NCBI GenBank assembly: GCA_030913385.1
Contig: CP133159.1
Span: 4,052,584 to 4,116,583 of the forward strand
Reading direction: 5' to 3'
DNA length: 64,000 bases
From: Cytophagaceae bacterium ABcell3
GTDB lineage: Bacteria; Bacteroidota; Bacteroidia; Cytophagales; Cytophagaceae
The translations under genes and the position numbers were made by a program. A model generated the notes under the pieces. That model saw only the letters and a list, made by a program, of their open reading frames with translations. It was not told the origin of the DNA and did not search any database. Position 1 is the first letter of the stretch. The number at the start of each line of letters is the position of its first letter. Below are positions 15,698 through 24,573 of this stretch, in pieces.

Positions 15698-16618
15698 TTA
15701 AGCAAAAAGCTTAGAGAGCCTGAACAAGAAGAACCTTGTATCTACAACGCCTCTTAAGTTTGCCCTGAAGAGCTTTATTTTTGAATTAAAAGATTCCGCA
15801 TTTGCATTGGTAGATCTATTGTCAAAGAAGTTTAGAATATTGCTCATATGGTTGCTTACTGTATTTGCTACCGTTAAAAATTCCTTGGTTCCCATCTCAT
15901 GAGTTTTATTGATCCATTCAGCAAACTTTTTTTCAGCGGATATTTTTGTGTTGCTTTCATATATTAGCCTAAACCCAAGAACATGGTCATAAGCTTTTTT
16001 GAGGTCTGGATAATTTTCAAAAGCTATGTTGGCTCTCTGCTCTTGGCTTTGAGTCCAATCAGCTTTCTTTTTGGCAAAGACATACCTGCAGCGGGCCAAA
16101 AGTTGCTTTGGGGTGTCCCCATTGGGCAATAAGGGTGCTTTATACCTAACGCCATTCTTTTTGGCAGCTTCGATAGCCTTGTTTTCCATATCTAGTTCAA
16201 CCCATCTTTGATTGACCCTTATATGTTGTAGAGCCTCCAGGGCCAGCCTTACTACATGAAAGCGGTCTGTAACCAAATTTGCCATGGGGAAACATGTTCT
16301 TGCGGATGACTCCATGTTTTTTGCCATGTCAAGGGTTACTTCCTTTACTTTATTCCTTTGTTCCAGAGGGATTTTCTCTAGGACTTGTATGATATTTGCC
16401 GACAATGTGCCTTTTACAGAAGCTACCAAAGAGCCTTTTTTGCCTCTCCCGTTTTTATTGGTAATAAAAGTGTACAACTCTCCTTTTGACAGTGCAACTT
16501 CGTCTATACTAAGATGCTCTCCGATATTGTCCGGAAAGACCAAATAGTCCTCTGCATGCTCTTTTTGTTCCCACTGCTTAAACCCACTGCTTTTCTTCTT
16601 ATAGTGCCTCCTCAACAA
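15698..16618 (-). CDS. ISAon1/ISL3-like transposase, catalytic part
   Basis: A 306-residue DDE transposase domain. Motifs include LSIDEVALSKGELYTFITN with the first aspartate, VTLDMAKNMESSARTCFPMA and LVTDRFHVVRLALEAL with the second, and NANAESFNSKIK with the C-terminal glutamate, all typical of ISL3 relatives. The annotated start is a TTG at 16618. The same frame stays open upstream to a TAA at the TTTTTTAAAAGG tract near 16690, overlapping the first frame by about 40 nt. A +1 (or -2) shift in that overlap would fuse it to the DNA-binding part, so the isolated TTG start may not be used. Confidence 0.88.
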   Translation of the reverse strand: MLRRHYKKKSSGFKQWEQKEHAEDYLVFPDNIGEHLSIDEVALSKGELYTFITNKNGRGKKGSLVASVKGTLSANIIQVLEKIPLEQRNKVKEVTLDMAKNMESSARTCFPMANLVTDRFHVVRLALEALQHIRVNQRWVELDMENKAIEAAKKNGVRYKAPLLPNGDTPKQLLARCRYVFAKKKADWTQSQEQRANIAFENYPDLKKAYDHVLGFRLIYESNTKISAEKKFAEWINKTHEMGTKEFLTVANTVSNHMSNILNFFDNRSTNANAESFNSKIKLFRANLRGVVDTRFFLFRLSKLFA

Positions 16619-16649
16619 ATCCCCTTTGACCTCATAATAGCTGCCAATG

Positions 16650-17036
16650 TTACCAATGGTATCTTCGCGGGTCTCGACCTGTACCTTTTAAAAAATCTGA
16701 AAGCTCTTGAGTGATTTTAGAGCCTTCAGCTACAAATGAATAGTCATTGTAAACTATTTTGTTCTTGCATGTTTTATGCCTCCACCTTCGTCGCTTAAAT
16801 TCAAGATAAACGGCTTTTCCCCTGATAGGGAAATCTTGAACAATTTTAGGTTCATAAAAACCTTTAGACTCGTACTCTTCAGGTTTATGCTTTCCTAATA
16901 GCCGGTTCTGCTCAATGAGGTTGATTTTATAAAAAGCTCTTTTGCTGTTCAGGTCACATAGCTCTATTACAGCTTCTATTTCAAAAAAATCTAGTATGCC
17001 TTCCGGCAAAAAAGGGGCAATAATGCTTTCTTTCAT
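16650..17036 (-). CDS. ISAon1/ISL3-like transposase, N-terminal region
   Basis: A 128-residue protein resembling the separate N-terminal frame of ISAon1-family elements. It starts MKESIIAPFLPEGILDFFEI, has a basic RRRWRHKTC segment and ends ELSDFLKGTGRDPRRYHW just before the catalytic frame. It probably recognises the IS ends. The frame closes 31 nt before the TTG of the second frame, and the overlapping reading window suggests production of a fused transposase by frameshifting. Confidence 0.8.
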   Translation of the reverse strand: MKESIIAPFLPEGILDFFEIEAVIELCDLNSKRAFYKINLIEQNRLLGKHKPEEYESKGFYEPKIVQDFPIRGKAVYLEFKRRRWRHKTCKNKIVYNDYSFVAEGSKITQELSDFLKGTGRDPRRYHW

Positions 17037-17091
17037 CTTGCCTTAAAATTAACAAATCAAACCAAGACTCCCCAACTTTTACGTGTGAGCC

Positions 17092-17910
17092 TGATAAAGT
17101 TCCGGGTATGAAATTTTAAGACTTTATCTTCTTATGAAAAAATGCCGCGGCAATCTGTTTGGGGTAAGCTGTGTTGGTTGATTTTTGTTGGGTATAACAC
17201 TAGACCTTACGATAAGATTGCTTCGTCGTTCCCTCCTCGCAATGACGTGGTTGAGTGAGTGTAATAGTGGTTGTTATTATCTGATAGGTTATAAAAACGC
17301 CTTCCCTTCAATCCTGTATATCCTTTCATCCTGCGAATCCCGGTTCAGACAATATAATACCAGACCTGACGGTAAAATTGCTTCGTCGTTTCCTCCTCGA
17401 AATGACGTGGTTGGGAAAACCAACATTTAAGCGTCATTGCGAGGCATAAGGTAATGATTGATAAAGTTCCGGGTATGAAATTTTAAGACTTTATCTTCTT
17501 ATGAAAAAATGCCGCGGCAATCTGTTTGGGGTAAGCTGTGTTGGTTGATTTTTGTTGGGTATAACACTAGACCTTACGATAAGGTTGCTTCGTCATTTCC
17601 TCCTCGAAATGACGTGGTTGAGTGAGTTGTAATAGTGGTTGTTATTATCTGATAGGTTATAAAAACGCCTTCCCTTCAATCCTGTATATCCTTTCATCCT
17701 GCGAATCCCGGTTCAGACAATATAATACCAGACCTGACGATGAGATTGCTTCGTCGTGCCTCCTCGCAATGACGTGGTTGGGAAAACCAACATTTAAGCG
17801 TCATTGCGAGGCACAAGATAGCGGTAGGTAAAGTTCTTAGGTGTGAAATTTTAAGGCTTTAGTTTCTTATGAAACAATGCCGCGGCAATCTGGTGGGGTA
17901 AGCCAGGCAG
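17092..17910. repeat. Tandem intergenic repeat, 367-bp period, two full units and one partial
   Basis: Units 17093-17459 and 17460-17826 are nearly identical, and a third begins at 17827 and fades out near 17910. Each unit contains GATAAAGTTCCGGGTATG, the palindrome-centred ATGCCGCGGCAATCTG, a GCAATGACGTGG arm, GGTTCAGACAATA and CGTCATTGCGAGGC. The CCGCGG-centred part is the inverse of the one in the arrays at 29.6-32.9 kb and 40.6-46.3 kb. Short frames in it have no recognisable product. Confidence 0.9.
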
Positions 17911-18075
17911 GTTCATTCACCGGGACGCCATCTATTGCAATTCAACTTAAAAAATTCACCTCTTGAATAACAAAAAAGTGCTTTTGGAGTTAATCAAAAT
18001 AAGGCGTTTATGGAAAGGGAAGTGACAAAGGGGCCTTCACTTTACCGGGTCTGTGTACCCGCCTTCAACTTGGAC
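17911..18075. other. Unassigned intergenic stretch
   Basis: No gene, repeat unit or promoter is convincing here. The next feature is the terminator of the minus-strand nucleotidyltransferase gene. Confidence 0.5.
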
Positions 18076-18114
18076 TAAGAAAAAGGATAAAAGCTTTATC
18101 GGCTTTTATCCTTT
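18076..18114 (-). terminator. Intrinsic terminator of the CCA-adding enzyme gene
   Basis: A 13-bp stem (AAAGGATAAAAGC with GCTTTTATCCTTT) overlaps the last codons of the gene. On the minus strand it is followed by TTTTTC. Confidence 0.85.
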
Positions 18115-19532
18115 GCTTTTTCCAGCCCATATTTTTCTTTGGCCAACTTCAACATATAGGCATAGGCTTGTCCATATTCATTGGACACCTCTCCTTCCAA
18201 TACAGCTTCCCGGATATCGGTTTTTATGTCACCCACCACCTTGCCTGGCTTAAGGTCAAAAGTTTCCATAATAACTTCACCTGTAATAACTGGCTGGAAG
18301 TTTCGGAGCTGGTCTTTCGCTTCTACTTCTTCTAACTTTCGTTCCACTCTGTTAAAGTTCTCGAGGTAACGCTTTACCTTTTGATCGTTTTTACTGGTAA
18401 TATCTGCCCTACATAGCTTCATCAAATCAGGCAGGCCCTCTCCTGCCTCGTACAACAACCTGCGGATAGCAGAGTCAGTAATGTCCTCCTTGACCAAAGC
18501 AATAGGCCGCAAGTGCAGCTTGACCAATTTGGCAACAGACTTCATTTTTTCATTCATGGGCAACTTCAGCCGGCGAAAAATATGGGGTACCATCCGGGCA
18601 CCTTTTTCCTCGTGACCATGAAAAGTCCATCCTACCTTCGGGTCGAACCGCTTGGTAGCCGGCTTGGCTATGTCATGGAGAATGGCAGCCCATCGCAACC
18701 ACAGGTCATCCGAAACCTGAGCCACATTGTCCAGCACTTGCAGTGTATGGTAAAAGTTATCTTTGTGGGACTTTTTGTTAATCGTCTCCACCCCATGCAA
18801 GGCTACCATTTCAGGAAAAAACATTTCGAGCAGCCCGCTGTGAAAAAGGAGTTTGAACCCATACGATGGGGTTTTAGACAAAATAATTTTGTTCAGTTCC
18901 GTAGAAATCCGCTCCATAGAGACGATGCTCAGCCGTTCCTTATTTTCATTGAGCGCTTCAAATGTCTCAGGGCTAATATCGAATCCCAGTTGGGAAGCAA
19001 ACCTAACCGCCCTAAGCATACGCAGGGGATCGTCTGAAAAAGTAACGTGCGGGTCCAAAGGGGTTCTCACAATCTTCCTTTTCAGGTCTTTTACGCCATT
19101 AAAAGGATCTGAAAGCTCGCCAAAATCACTTTTATTGACACTGATCGCAAGGGCATTGATGGTAAAATCGCGGCGCAATTGGTCATCTTCAATGGAGCCC
19201 GCTATCACTTTAGGCTTTCTCGAATGTTGGGAGTAAGATTCCTTTCGTGCGCCTACAAATTCTATCTCTGCACTTTGATATCTGAGCATAGCCGTACCAA
19301 AATTCTTAAAAATGGCAATATGCTCTTCGTCTTTGCCCAGTTTTTTGCCCACATGCTTGGCCAGGTCAATACCATTGCCAACACATACAAAATCTATATC
19401 TTTAGAAGGCCTTTTTAACAACAGGTCTCTCACATACCCTCCTACTACATATGTGTCCAAACCTAATTCTTCTGCACTTTCTGAAACAATGGAGAATATG
19501 GATTCCTTTTCAAGTAGTTCTTTAAAATTCAT
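18096..19532 (-). CDS. cca: CCA tRNA nucleotidyltransferase / poly(A) polymerase family protein with HD domain
   Basis: A 478-residue class II nucleotidyltransferase. The head domain shows YVVGGYVRDLLL (about 28-39) and the catalytic DIDFV carboxylates, followed by RRDFTINALA and the DPLRMLRAVRFASQLGF neck motif. An HD domain follows (NFYHTLQVLDN, ILHDIAKP, FHGHEEKG). It should add or repair the CCA end of tRNAs. A poly(A) polymerase role cannot be excluded by sequence, though the CCA function is the usual one in Bacteroidota. It is followed by tsaC upstream on the same strand, so both genes serve tRNA maturation. Confidence 0.92.
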   Translation of the reverse strand: MNFKELLEKESIFSIVSESAEELGLDTYVVGGYVRDLLLKRPSKDIDFVCVGNGIDLAKHVGKKLGKDEEHIAIFKNFGTAMLRYQSAEIEFVGARKESYSQHSRKPKVIAGSIEDDQLRRDFTINALAISVNKSDFGELSDPFNGVKDLKRKIVRTPLDPHVTFSDDPLRMLRAVRFASQLGFDISPETFEALNENKERLSIVSMERISTELNKIILSKTPSYGFKLLFHSGLLEMFFPEMVALHGVETINKKSHKDNFYHTLQVLDNVAQVSDDLWLRWAAILHDIAKPATKRFDPKVGWTFHGHEEKGARMVPHIFRRLKLPMNEKMKSVAKLVKLHLRPIALVKEDITDSAIRRLLYEAGEGLPDLMKLCRADITSKNDQKVKRYLENFNRVERKLEEVEAKDQLRNFQPVITGEVIMETFDLKPGKVVGDIKTDIREAVLEGEVSNEYGQAYAYMLKLAKEKYGLEKAKDKSR

Positions 19533-19556
19533 GCTTTACTGCACAATACTGGTTAT

Positions 19557-20120
19557 TTATTTCCTGATAAACGAGACTTCTCCGTTAAGGCCTAGTTTCA
19601 TTATAGTAGATGGTGTAGCTTTAGCCGTTTCGTTGCGCCTGTGGTCCACCACATAGTCTACCCGGTCAATGACTTCTTGGGAGATTTCTGAAAAATTTTG
19701 CGGAGAAGGCTGTGTACTGATATTGGCAGAAGTAGACACCAATGCTTTACCAAGCTTTTTTATCACCCGCTGGCAAAACTCATCCTGCACCAAACGAATG
19801 GCTATAGAACCATCCTCATTCATTAGGGAAGGAGCTAAATTCTTACCTTTAGGATATATAATGGTAAGCGGTTTTTCTGAAAATTCCACAATATCCCAAG
19901 CGATTTCAGGAACCTCTTCTGCATAATAATATAGCTGGTGAATCTCCCCTATCAAAATAATGAGTGCCTTGCTTTCGGCACGCTCTTTTACGGAATAAAT
20001 TTTCTTGACAGCCTCCTCGTTGGTGGCATCACAGCCCAGCCCCCAAATGGTATCAGTTGGATAAAGCACCACTTTGCCCGCTTTCAGGTGCTCTACCGTT
20101 TTCTTAACTTCTTCTTCCAT
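19557..20120 (-). CDS. tsaC: L-threonylcarbamoyladenylate synthase (Sua5/YciO/YrdC family)
   Basis: A 187-residue YrdC-domain protein. The nucleotide/bicarbonate-binding start GKVVLYPTDTIWGLGCDA and the KERAESKALIILI and VSTSANISTQPSP motifs are clear. It makes the threonylcarbamoyl-AMP intermediate for the t6A modification of ANN-decoding tRNAs. The minus-strand -7 box TACCTTTG (20132-20125) is only 4 nt from the ATG, so transcription would start at or just before the start codon and the mRNA may be nearly leaderless. It is likely co-transcribed with the downstream nucleotidyltransferase gene (24 nt gap). Confidence 0.93.
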   Translation of the reverse strand: MEEEVKKTVEHLKAGKVVLYPTDTIWGLGCDATNEEAVKKIYSVKERAESKALIILIGEIHQLYYYAEEVPEIAWDIVEFSEKPLTIIYPKGKNLAPSLMNEDGSIAIRLVQDEFCQRVIKKLGKALVSTSANISTQPSPQNFSEISQEVIDRVDYVVDHRRNETAKATPSTIMKLGLNGEVSFIRK

Positions 20121-20324
20121 TTTACAAAGGTACAGGTTAAACCTGAAATATGCATTAGAACTTTTTATTAGGAGGCAAAATAACTACCAGGCCTGCTGCC
20201 CATTCCCTTAACACTGGCTTTCCTTATTAGAAAATTTCAAACAAACAACTTTAAATCACTTTATAACTAACAAATATCTGTTTTATATTTTTCAATGTAA
20301 TAGTAAAAAATCAGCTATATGTTA

Positions 20325-20332
20325 TACCTTTG
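20325..20332 (+). promoter_or_regulatory. -7 box of the pyrG promoter
   Basis: TACCTTTG matches TAnnTTTG and lies 24 nt upstream of the preferred pyrG start at 20357. No clear TTTG lies at the -33 distance. Confidence 0.5.
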
Positions 20333-20356
20333 TATCCCATAAGTTCAAAATTACTT

Positions 20357-21970
20357 ATGGCATCTGTAAAATATATATTCGTTACCGGCGGGGTAACATC
20401 TTCATTAGGAAAAGGCATTATTTCAGCTTCCCTTGGCAAACTACTGCAAGCAAGGGGCTATTCTGTTACCATTCAAAAATTTGACCCCTATATTAACATA
20501 GATCCGGGAACGCTTAACCCTTACGAGCATGGCGAATGTTTTGTAACGGAAGACGGCGCAGAAACAGATCTTGACCTGGGGCATTACGAAAGGTTTCTAA
20601 ACGTACCGACTACGCAAGCCAACAATGTAACTACTGGCAGGATCTATCATACAGTAATCTCCAAAGAAAGAGAAGGTGCTTTTTTAGGGAAAACGGTACA
20701 AGTAGTTCCACATATTACCGATGAGCTAAAAAGGCGGTTCCAACTCCTTGGCGAAAGCGGCAAATATGATTTTGTGATCACAGAAATAGGAGGCTGTGTC
20801 GGAGATATCGAGTCGCTACCTTTTATAGAAGCCCTGAGGCAGTTCCGTTGGGAAATGGGGCTAAACGACACCCTTGTCATCCACCTGACGCTGATACCGT
20901 TTTTAAAATCTGCTGGCGAACTTAAAACCAAGCCAACACAACATTCAGTAAGGCAGCTTTCAGAAGCAGGTGTCCAAACGGATATACTTGTATGCCGTAC
21001 AGAGCATCCGTTGCCATCGGATATAAGAAAGAAAATAGCGCTGTTCTGCAACGTACACATCAATTCGGTGATTGAGTCCATAGACGCAGACACCATTTAT
21101 GATGTACCGCTCATGATGCGCAAAGAAAAGCTGGACGAAAGGGTACTGACCAAGCTGAAGCTACCTCACAAGCAAGAGCCTAACATTGACTCTTGGAAAT
21201 ACTTCCTCGGAAAATTGAAAAACCCTACTTGCGAAGTAAACATAGGTCTTATAGGGAAATATGTAGAACTGCCAGACGCTTATAAATCTATCGTAGAGTC
21301 TTTTGTACATTCCGGTGCTGAAAACGAGTGCAAGGTTAACCTAAAATACATTCAGTCAGAAAACCTTACAAAAGACAACATAGAATTTTACATGCACGGC
21401 CTTCATGGCATACTTGTTGCGCCAGGGTTTGGCGAAAGAGGTATTGAAGGAAAAATACAAGCAGTAAAATACGCCAGAGAGCACAATGTACCTTTCTTTG
21501 GCATTTGCCTAGGCATGCAATGTGCAGTTATTGAGTTTGCGAGAAACGTGCTGAACCTTCCAGAAGCGGCTTCAACAGAAATGAATGCCGAAACTCCTGA
21601 TCCGGTAATCTGCATGATGGAATCGCAAAAGAACGTTACGCAAAAAGGAGGAACCATGAGACTGGGCGCCTACCCTTGCGAACTTACCAAGGGCACCAAA
21701 GCCTACAGCATTTATGGAAAATCCAAGATCAGCGAAAGGCACAGGCACAGGTATGAATTTAACAATGACTACCTAGACCGGTATAAAAATGCAGGCATGG
21801 TTGCTTCTGGCATCAACCCGGACACAGGGCTTGTGGAGATCATAGAGCTGAAAGACCACCCGCACTTTGTAGGTGTTCAGTTTCACCCTGAGTTGAAAAG
21901 TACGGTACTAAACCCACATCCGCTTTTTGTGAGATTTGTAAAAGCGGCACAAGATTGCTTAAAACTTTAA
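20357..21970 (+). CDS. pyrG: CTP synthase
   Basis: A 537-residue enzyme that makes CTP from UTP with glutamine as nitrogen donor. The ATG at 20357 gives the standard N-terminus [20 protein letters not shown]. An earlier in-frame start at 20330 would put a non-conserved nine-residue extension inside the promoter. The synthase domain has the P-loop [10 protein letters not shown] and [14 protein letters not shown]. The C-terminal class I glutaminase has [16 protein letters not shown] with the nucleophile cysteine and [10 protein letters not shown] with the catalytic histidine and glutamate. It is followed by yidC after 21 nt. Confidence 0.97.
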   Translation: MASVKYIFVTGGVTSSLGKGIISASLGKLLQARGYSVTIQKFDPYINIDPGTLNPYEHGECFVTEDGAETDLDLGHYERFLNVPTTQANNVTTGRIYHTVISKEREGAFLGKTVQVVPHITDELKRRFQLLGESGKYDFVITEIGGCVGDIESLPFIEALRQFRWEMGLNDTLVIHLTLIPFLKSAGELKTKPTQHSVRQLSEAGVQTDILVCRTEHPLPSDIRKKIALFCNVHINSVIESIDADTIYDVPLMMRKEKLDERVLTKLKLPHKQEPNIDSWKYFLGKLKNPTCEVNIGLIGKYVELPDAYKSIVESFVHSGAENECKVNLKYIQSENLTKDNIEFYMHGLHGILVAPGFGERGIEGKIQAVKYAREHNVPFFGICLGMQCAVIEFARNVLNLPEAASTEMNAETPDPVICMMESQKNVTQKGGTMRLGAYPCELTKGTKAYSIYGKSKISERHRHRYEFNNDYLDRYKNAGMVASGINPDTGLVEIIELKDHPHFVGVQFHPELKSTVLNPHPLFVRFVKAAQDCLKL

Positions 21971-21991
21971 TTTTTTTTAATTATAAAATAA

Positions 21992-23806
21992 ATGGATAGA
22001 AATCAAATCATCGGATTAGTTCTTATAGCCGCGCTGATGATGGTATATGTCATTTGGTTTGGACAACAACCACCAGCAGAGGTTGAAGTCGCTCATGACA
22101 CCACCACAGTAGAAAGAGCAGAAACACAGCCGGATATAACACAACCCCAACCAGAAGACACTACGCAAGTGGCCGAAGAGCTGAGACAGCAGTTTGGCGA
22201 ACTGGCTATAGGTGCGCAAGGAAGTGAAGAAAGACTGGTGCTGGAAAACGAAAAAATACAGTTAAAAATAAATACCCACGGTGGCAAGATCGATAGTGTA
22301 TTGCTCAAGGATTACCTCACCGACCGCAAGGACCCCCTATACCTGGTCGACGAGATCCACAGCCAAATGCAACTAATTGCTCAAACACCACAAGGGTCGG
22401 TAAATCTAAAAGACTTGTACTATGAAGCTACTAAGAATATCCAAGGCGATACTTCGAGCTTGGTGCTTCGCCTCTCTGTAGCGGAAAACAGGTACATTGA
22501 GCAAATTTACACACTTTTACCCAATGCATACCAGCTTAACTACAGCATCAATATAGTAGGACTGGACAATGTCATCCATAATGAACCGTTGCAGTTCAAC
22601 TGGAATGCCAACCTACCTAGGATAGAATACGACCTGGAGCAAAGCCGTATACGTTCAACAGTCAATTACTATACGCTGGCTGGGGATTTCGATTATCTCT
22701 CAGAAACCACCACAGAACTTCAGACAGAGCAAATCAATGAGCCACTGAAATGGGTTTCCATGAAGCAGAAATTCTTTAATTCTGCCATCATTGCCCAAAA
22801 CCAATTCGAAAGAGGCACAGTAAGCAGCCAAGTAGTACCTACCGACACAGTGGGAATAAAGTCCTTGGAGGCCAACCTATTGATACCTATTGGAGATGTA
22901 AAAGCCGGGGGCAGCAATTTCCAGTTTTATTTCGGCCCTAACCATTACCGCACCCTCCGTCAGGTAACCGAAGGGTTCCACAGAAATGTTTACCTAGGCT
23001 GGCCGGTAATCAACTGGATCAACAGGTTCATCGTAGTACCTGTCTTCCATTTTCTGGAACAGTTCATTCCTAATTATGGTATTATTATCATTATATTGGT
23101 CATACTGATCAAGCTGATATTGCTCCCCCTTTCCTATAAGTCATACCTAAGTATGGCAAAAATGAAAGTGTTAAAACCAGAACTTGATGAGATCAAAGCC
23201 AAATATAGTGATGACATGCAGAAAGTTCAAACGGAGCAAATGCAGTTATACCAAAAAGTAGGAATCAACCCACTGAGTGGCTGTATTCCACTACTACTGC
23301 AAATGCCGATCCTTTTGGCCATGTTCAACTTCTTCCCTAACTCTATTGAACTTCGTCAAGAGTCGTTCTTATGGGCGCATGACCTTTCGACTTATGACGC
23401 ACCGATATTGTTGCCGTTTACCATTCCATTTTATGGTTCTCACGTGAGTATTTTCACCTTGCTAATGACCTTGTCTACTATAGGTATTACCTATTTCAAC
23501 AACCAGACAAGCACCGTTCAAGGACCAATGAAGAGCCTATCGTACACCATGCCAGTGATATTCATGTTCGTATTGAACAGCTTCCCGGCAGGACTGAGCT
23601 TTTATTACCTCATGTCAAACATCGTAACAATGATCCAACAACAGGCAATCAAAAAGTTTGTGAACGAGGACAAAATCAAAGAAGCTTTGGAGGAGAACAG
23701 AAGAAAGATAGCCTCAGGACAGACGAAAAAATCCAAGTGGATGTTGCGCGTGGAAGAAGCCATGAAGGCCAAAGAAGAAGAAGCGAGAAAGAGGAAAAAG
23801 AAATAA
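21992..23806 (+). CDS. yidC: Membrane protein insertase YidC
   Basis: A 604-residue YidC of the Gram-negative type. An N-terminal membrane anchor (about 5-23) is followed by a large periplasmic domain (about 30-345). The conserved insertase core begins near YGIIIIILVILIKLILLPLS and includes NPLSGCIPLLLQMPILLAMF and LPAGLSFYYLMSN-like FPAGLSFYYLMSN. The tail is basic (KKSKWMLRVEEAMKAKEEEA...KRKKK) and suits ribosome contact. It inserts inner-membrane proteins alone or with SecYEG. It lies next to the candidate origin, as yidC often does. Confidence 0.97.
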   Translation: MDRNQIIGLVLIAALMMVYVIWFGQQPPAEVEVAHDTTTVERAETQPDITQPQPEDTTQVAEELRQQFGELAIGAQGSEERLVLENEKIQLKINTHGGKIDSVLLKDYLTDRKDPLYLVDEIHSQMQLIAQTPQGSVNLKDLYYEATKNIQGDTSSLVLRLSVAENRYIEQIYTLLPNAYQLNYSINIVGLDNVIHNEPLQFNWNANLPRIEYDLEQSRIRSTVNYYTLAGDFDYLSETTTELQTEQINEPLKWVSMKQKFFNSAIIAQNQFERGTVSSQVVPTDTVGIKSLEANLLIPIGDVKAGGSNFQFYFGPNHYRTLRQVTEGFHRNVYLGWPVINWINRFIVVPVFHFLEQFIPNYGIIIIILVILIKLILLPLSYKSYLSMAKMKVLKPELDEIKAKYSDDMQKVQTEQMQLYQKVGINPLSGCIPLLLQMPILLAMFNFFPNSIELRQESFLWAHDLSTYDAPILLPFTIPFYGSHVSIFTLLMTLSTIGITYFNNQTSTVQGPMKSLSYTMPVIFMFVLNSFPAGLSFYYLMSNIVTMIQQQAIKKFVNEDKIKEALEENRRKIASGQTKKSKWMLRVEEAMKAKEEEARKRKKK

Positions 23807-23864
23807 CCTGCACATAAAAACAGCAGCAGATCCTATAAAAGAGACTGCAAAGCTGAACCGCAAG

Positions 23865-23901
23865 AAACCGGAAGGGCATCAAACCCCTTCCGGTTTTTTT
23901 G
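23865..23901 (+). terminator. Intrinsic terminator after yidC
   Basis: The 12-bp stem AAACCGGAAGGG / CCCTTCCGGTTT is followed by a run of T. Confidence 0.9.
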
Positions 23902-23935
23902 TAACCGGGAAACATTACCTAAAAAAATGTCTGGA

Positions 23936-24288
23936 TTACCCATTTAAGTCCCTAGGAAGTAATAAGTTTTTTGCTTGTGTAAAAATATGCGTTAAAGAGC
24001 CATTTCTTAAATGAGGGTAAGTAACACAGTTAGAAAATAAAGTGGCCATTGATGAAATTGCGTTAAGAACTTTATAAACATGGAGCGGCCAAAAAATTTG
24101 CTGTTTGAGCCCGACGCAAGGAGGGTGAGTTTCATCCCGATAGCTATCGGGATAGCGTAATGGTTATAAAGTTTGGCAAATTTCATCACAGGCCTTGACT
24201 TTTTTGCTTACTTTTTTTGTCTAAGAAAAAAAGTAAGGCCCTGCCGGCGAGGCAAAAAGTAACTAAGCGAACTTTCGTAAGCTAATAA
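23936..24288. repeat. Dispersed intergenic repeat, copy 1 (second copy 61592-61930)
   Basis: About 340 bp shared with 61592-61930 in the same orientation: ACCCATTTAAG at the start, then GGCCATTGATGAAATTGCG, GCGGCCAAAAAATTTGCTG and CGACGCAAGGAGGGTGAG. It ends with a long hairpin (CTTACTTTTTTT ... AAAAAAAGTAAG) and GCCCTGCCGGCGAGGC. This copy carries an extra perfect palindrome CCCGATAGCTATCGGG near 24139 that copy 2 lacks. Short frames within it are not convincing genes. Confidence 0.85.
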
Positions 24289-24334
24289 AACATGAGATCC
24301 CTAAAAGGACAACTCTGAAATATTTTAAAAAAAT

Positions 24335-24490
24335 CTTGCACTTTATTCACAACACTATGCGTTAAAAAGGGTTAAAAAAACAGGCTTTACTTGCATTAAA
24401 GCAAGATTTTATATACTTATATATTTTTACTTGCAATTTTCCACAAAGTTATCCACATTGCTTTCTGCACAAGTTGTGAATAACAAATAC
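24335..24490. other. oriC: Candidate chromosomal replication origin: DnaA-box cluster in AT-rich DNA
   Basis: DnaA boxes: TTATTCACA (24343-24351), TTTTCCACA with one mismatch (24437-24445), the perfect TTATCCACA (24449-24457) and inverted TGTGAATAA (24475-24483). Between the first and the others lies an AT-rich stretch (about 24395-24435) bracketed by TTTACTTGCA direct repeats, suitable as an unwinding element. It lies in the gap between yidC and the parAB operon. dnaA itself is not in the window. Confidence 0.6.
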
Positions 24491-24534
24491 CCTAATCGGG
24501 GGACATAATTCAGGCAATACTTTTAAAATAAGAT

Positions 24535-24542
24535 TATATTTG
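24535..24542 (+). promoter_or_regulatory. -7 box of the promoter for the metallo-hydrolase/parAB genes
   Basis: TATATTTG matches TAnnTTTG, 31 nt before the ATG at 24574. A -33 TTTG is not evident. Confidence 0.5.
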
Positions 24543-24573
24543 TCACACTTTTTACCTTAAACCGAAGAAGACT

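Larger units (their letters stand above)
15674..17091 (-). mobile_element. Complete insertion sequence, ISL3 superfamily (ISAon1-like), 1418 bp
   Basis: The left end begins GGGTCAC and the right end, read inward, begins GGCTCAC. Both continue into an imperfect inverted repeat that includes CGTA and TGGGGA. The element holds two minus-strand frames for the N-terminal and catalytic parts of one transposase. It is flanked by an 8-bp duplication TGATAAAG. Precise ends are supported by comparison with the uninterrupted repeat copy at 17460. The clean duplication and intact frames point to a recent insertion. Confidence 0.9.

Noticed and set aside
20330-20356. Extended pyrG start
   Set aside because: The extra nine residues overlap the -7 box and precede a perfectly conventional [12 protein letters not shown] start.
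23937-24290. Protein-coding gene in the repeat after yidC
   Set aside because: The only frames are short, end in the hairpin region and recur with the second repeat copy.
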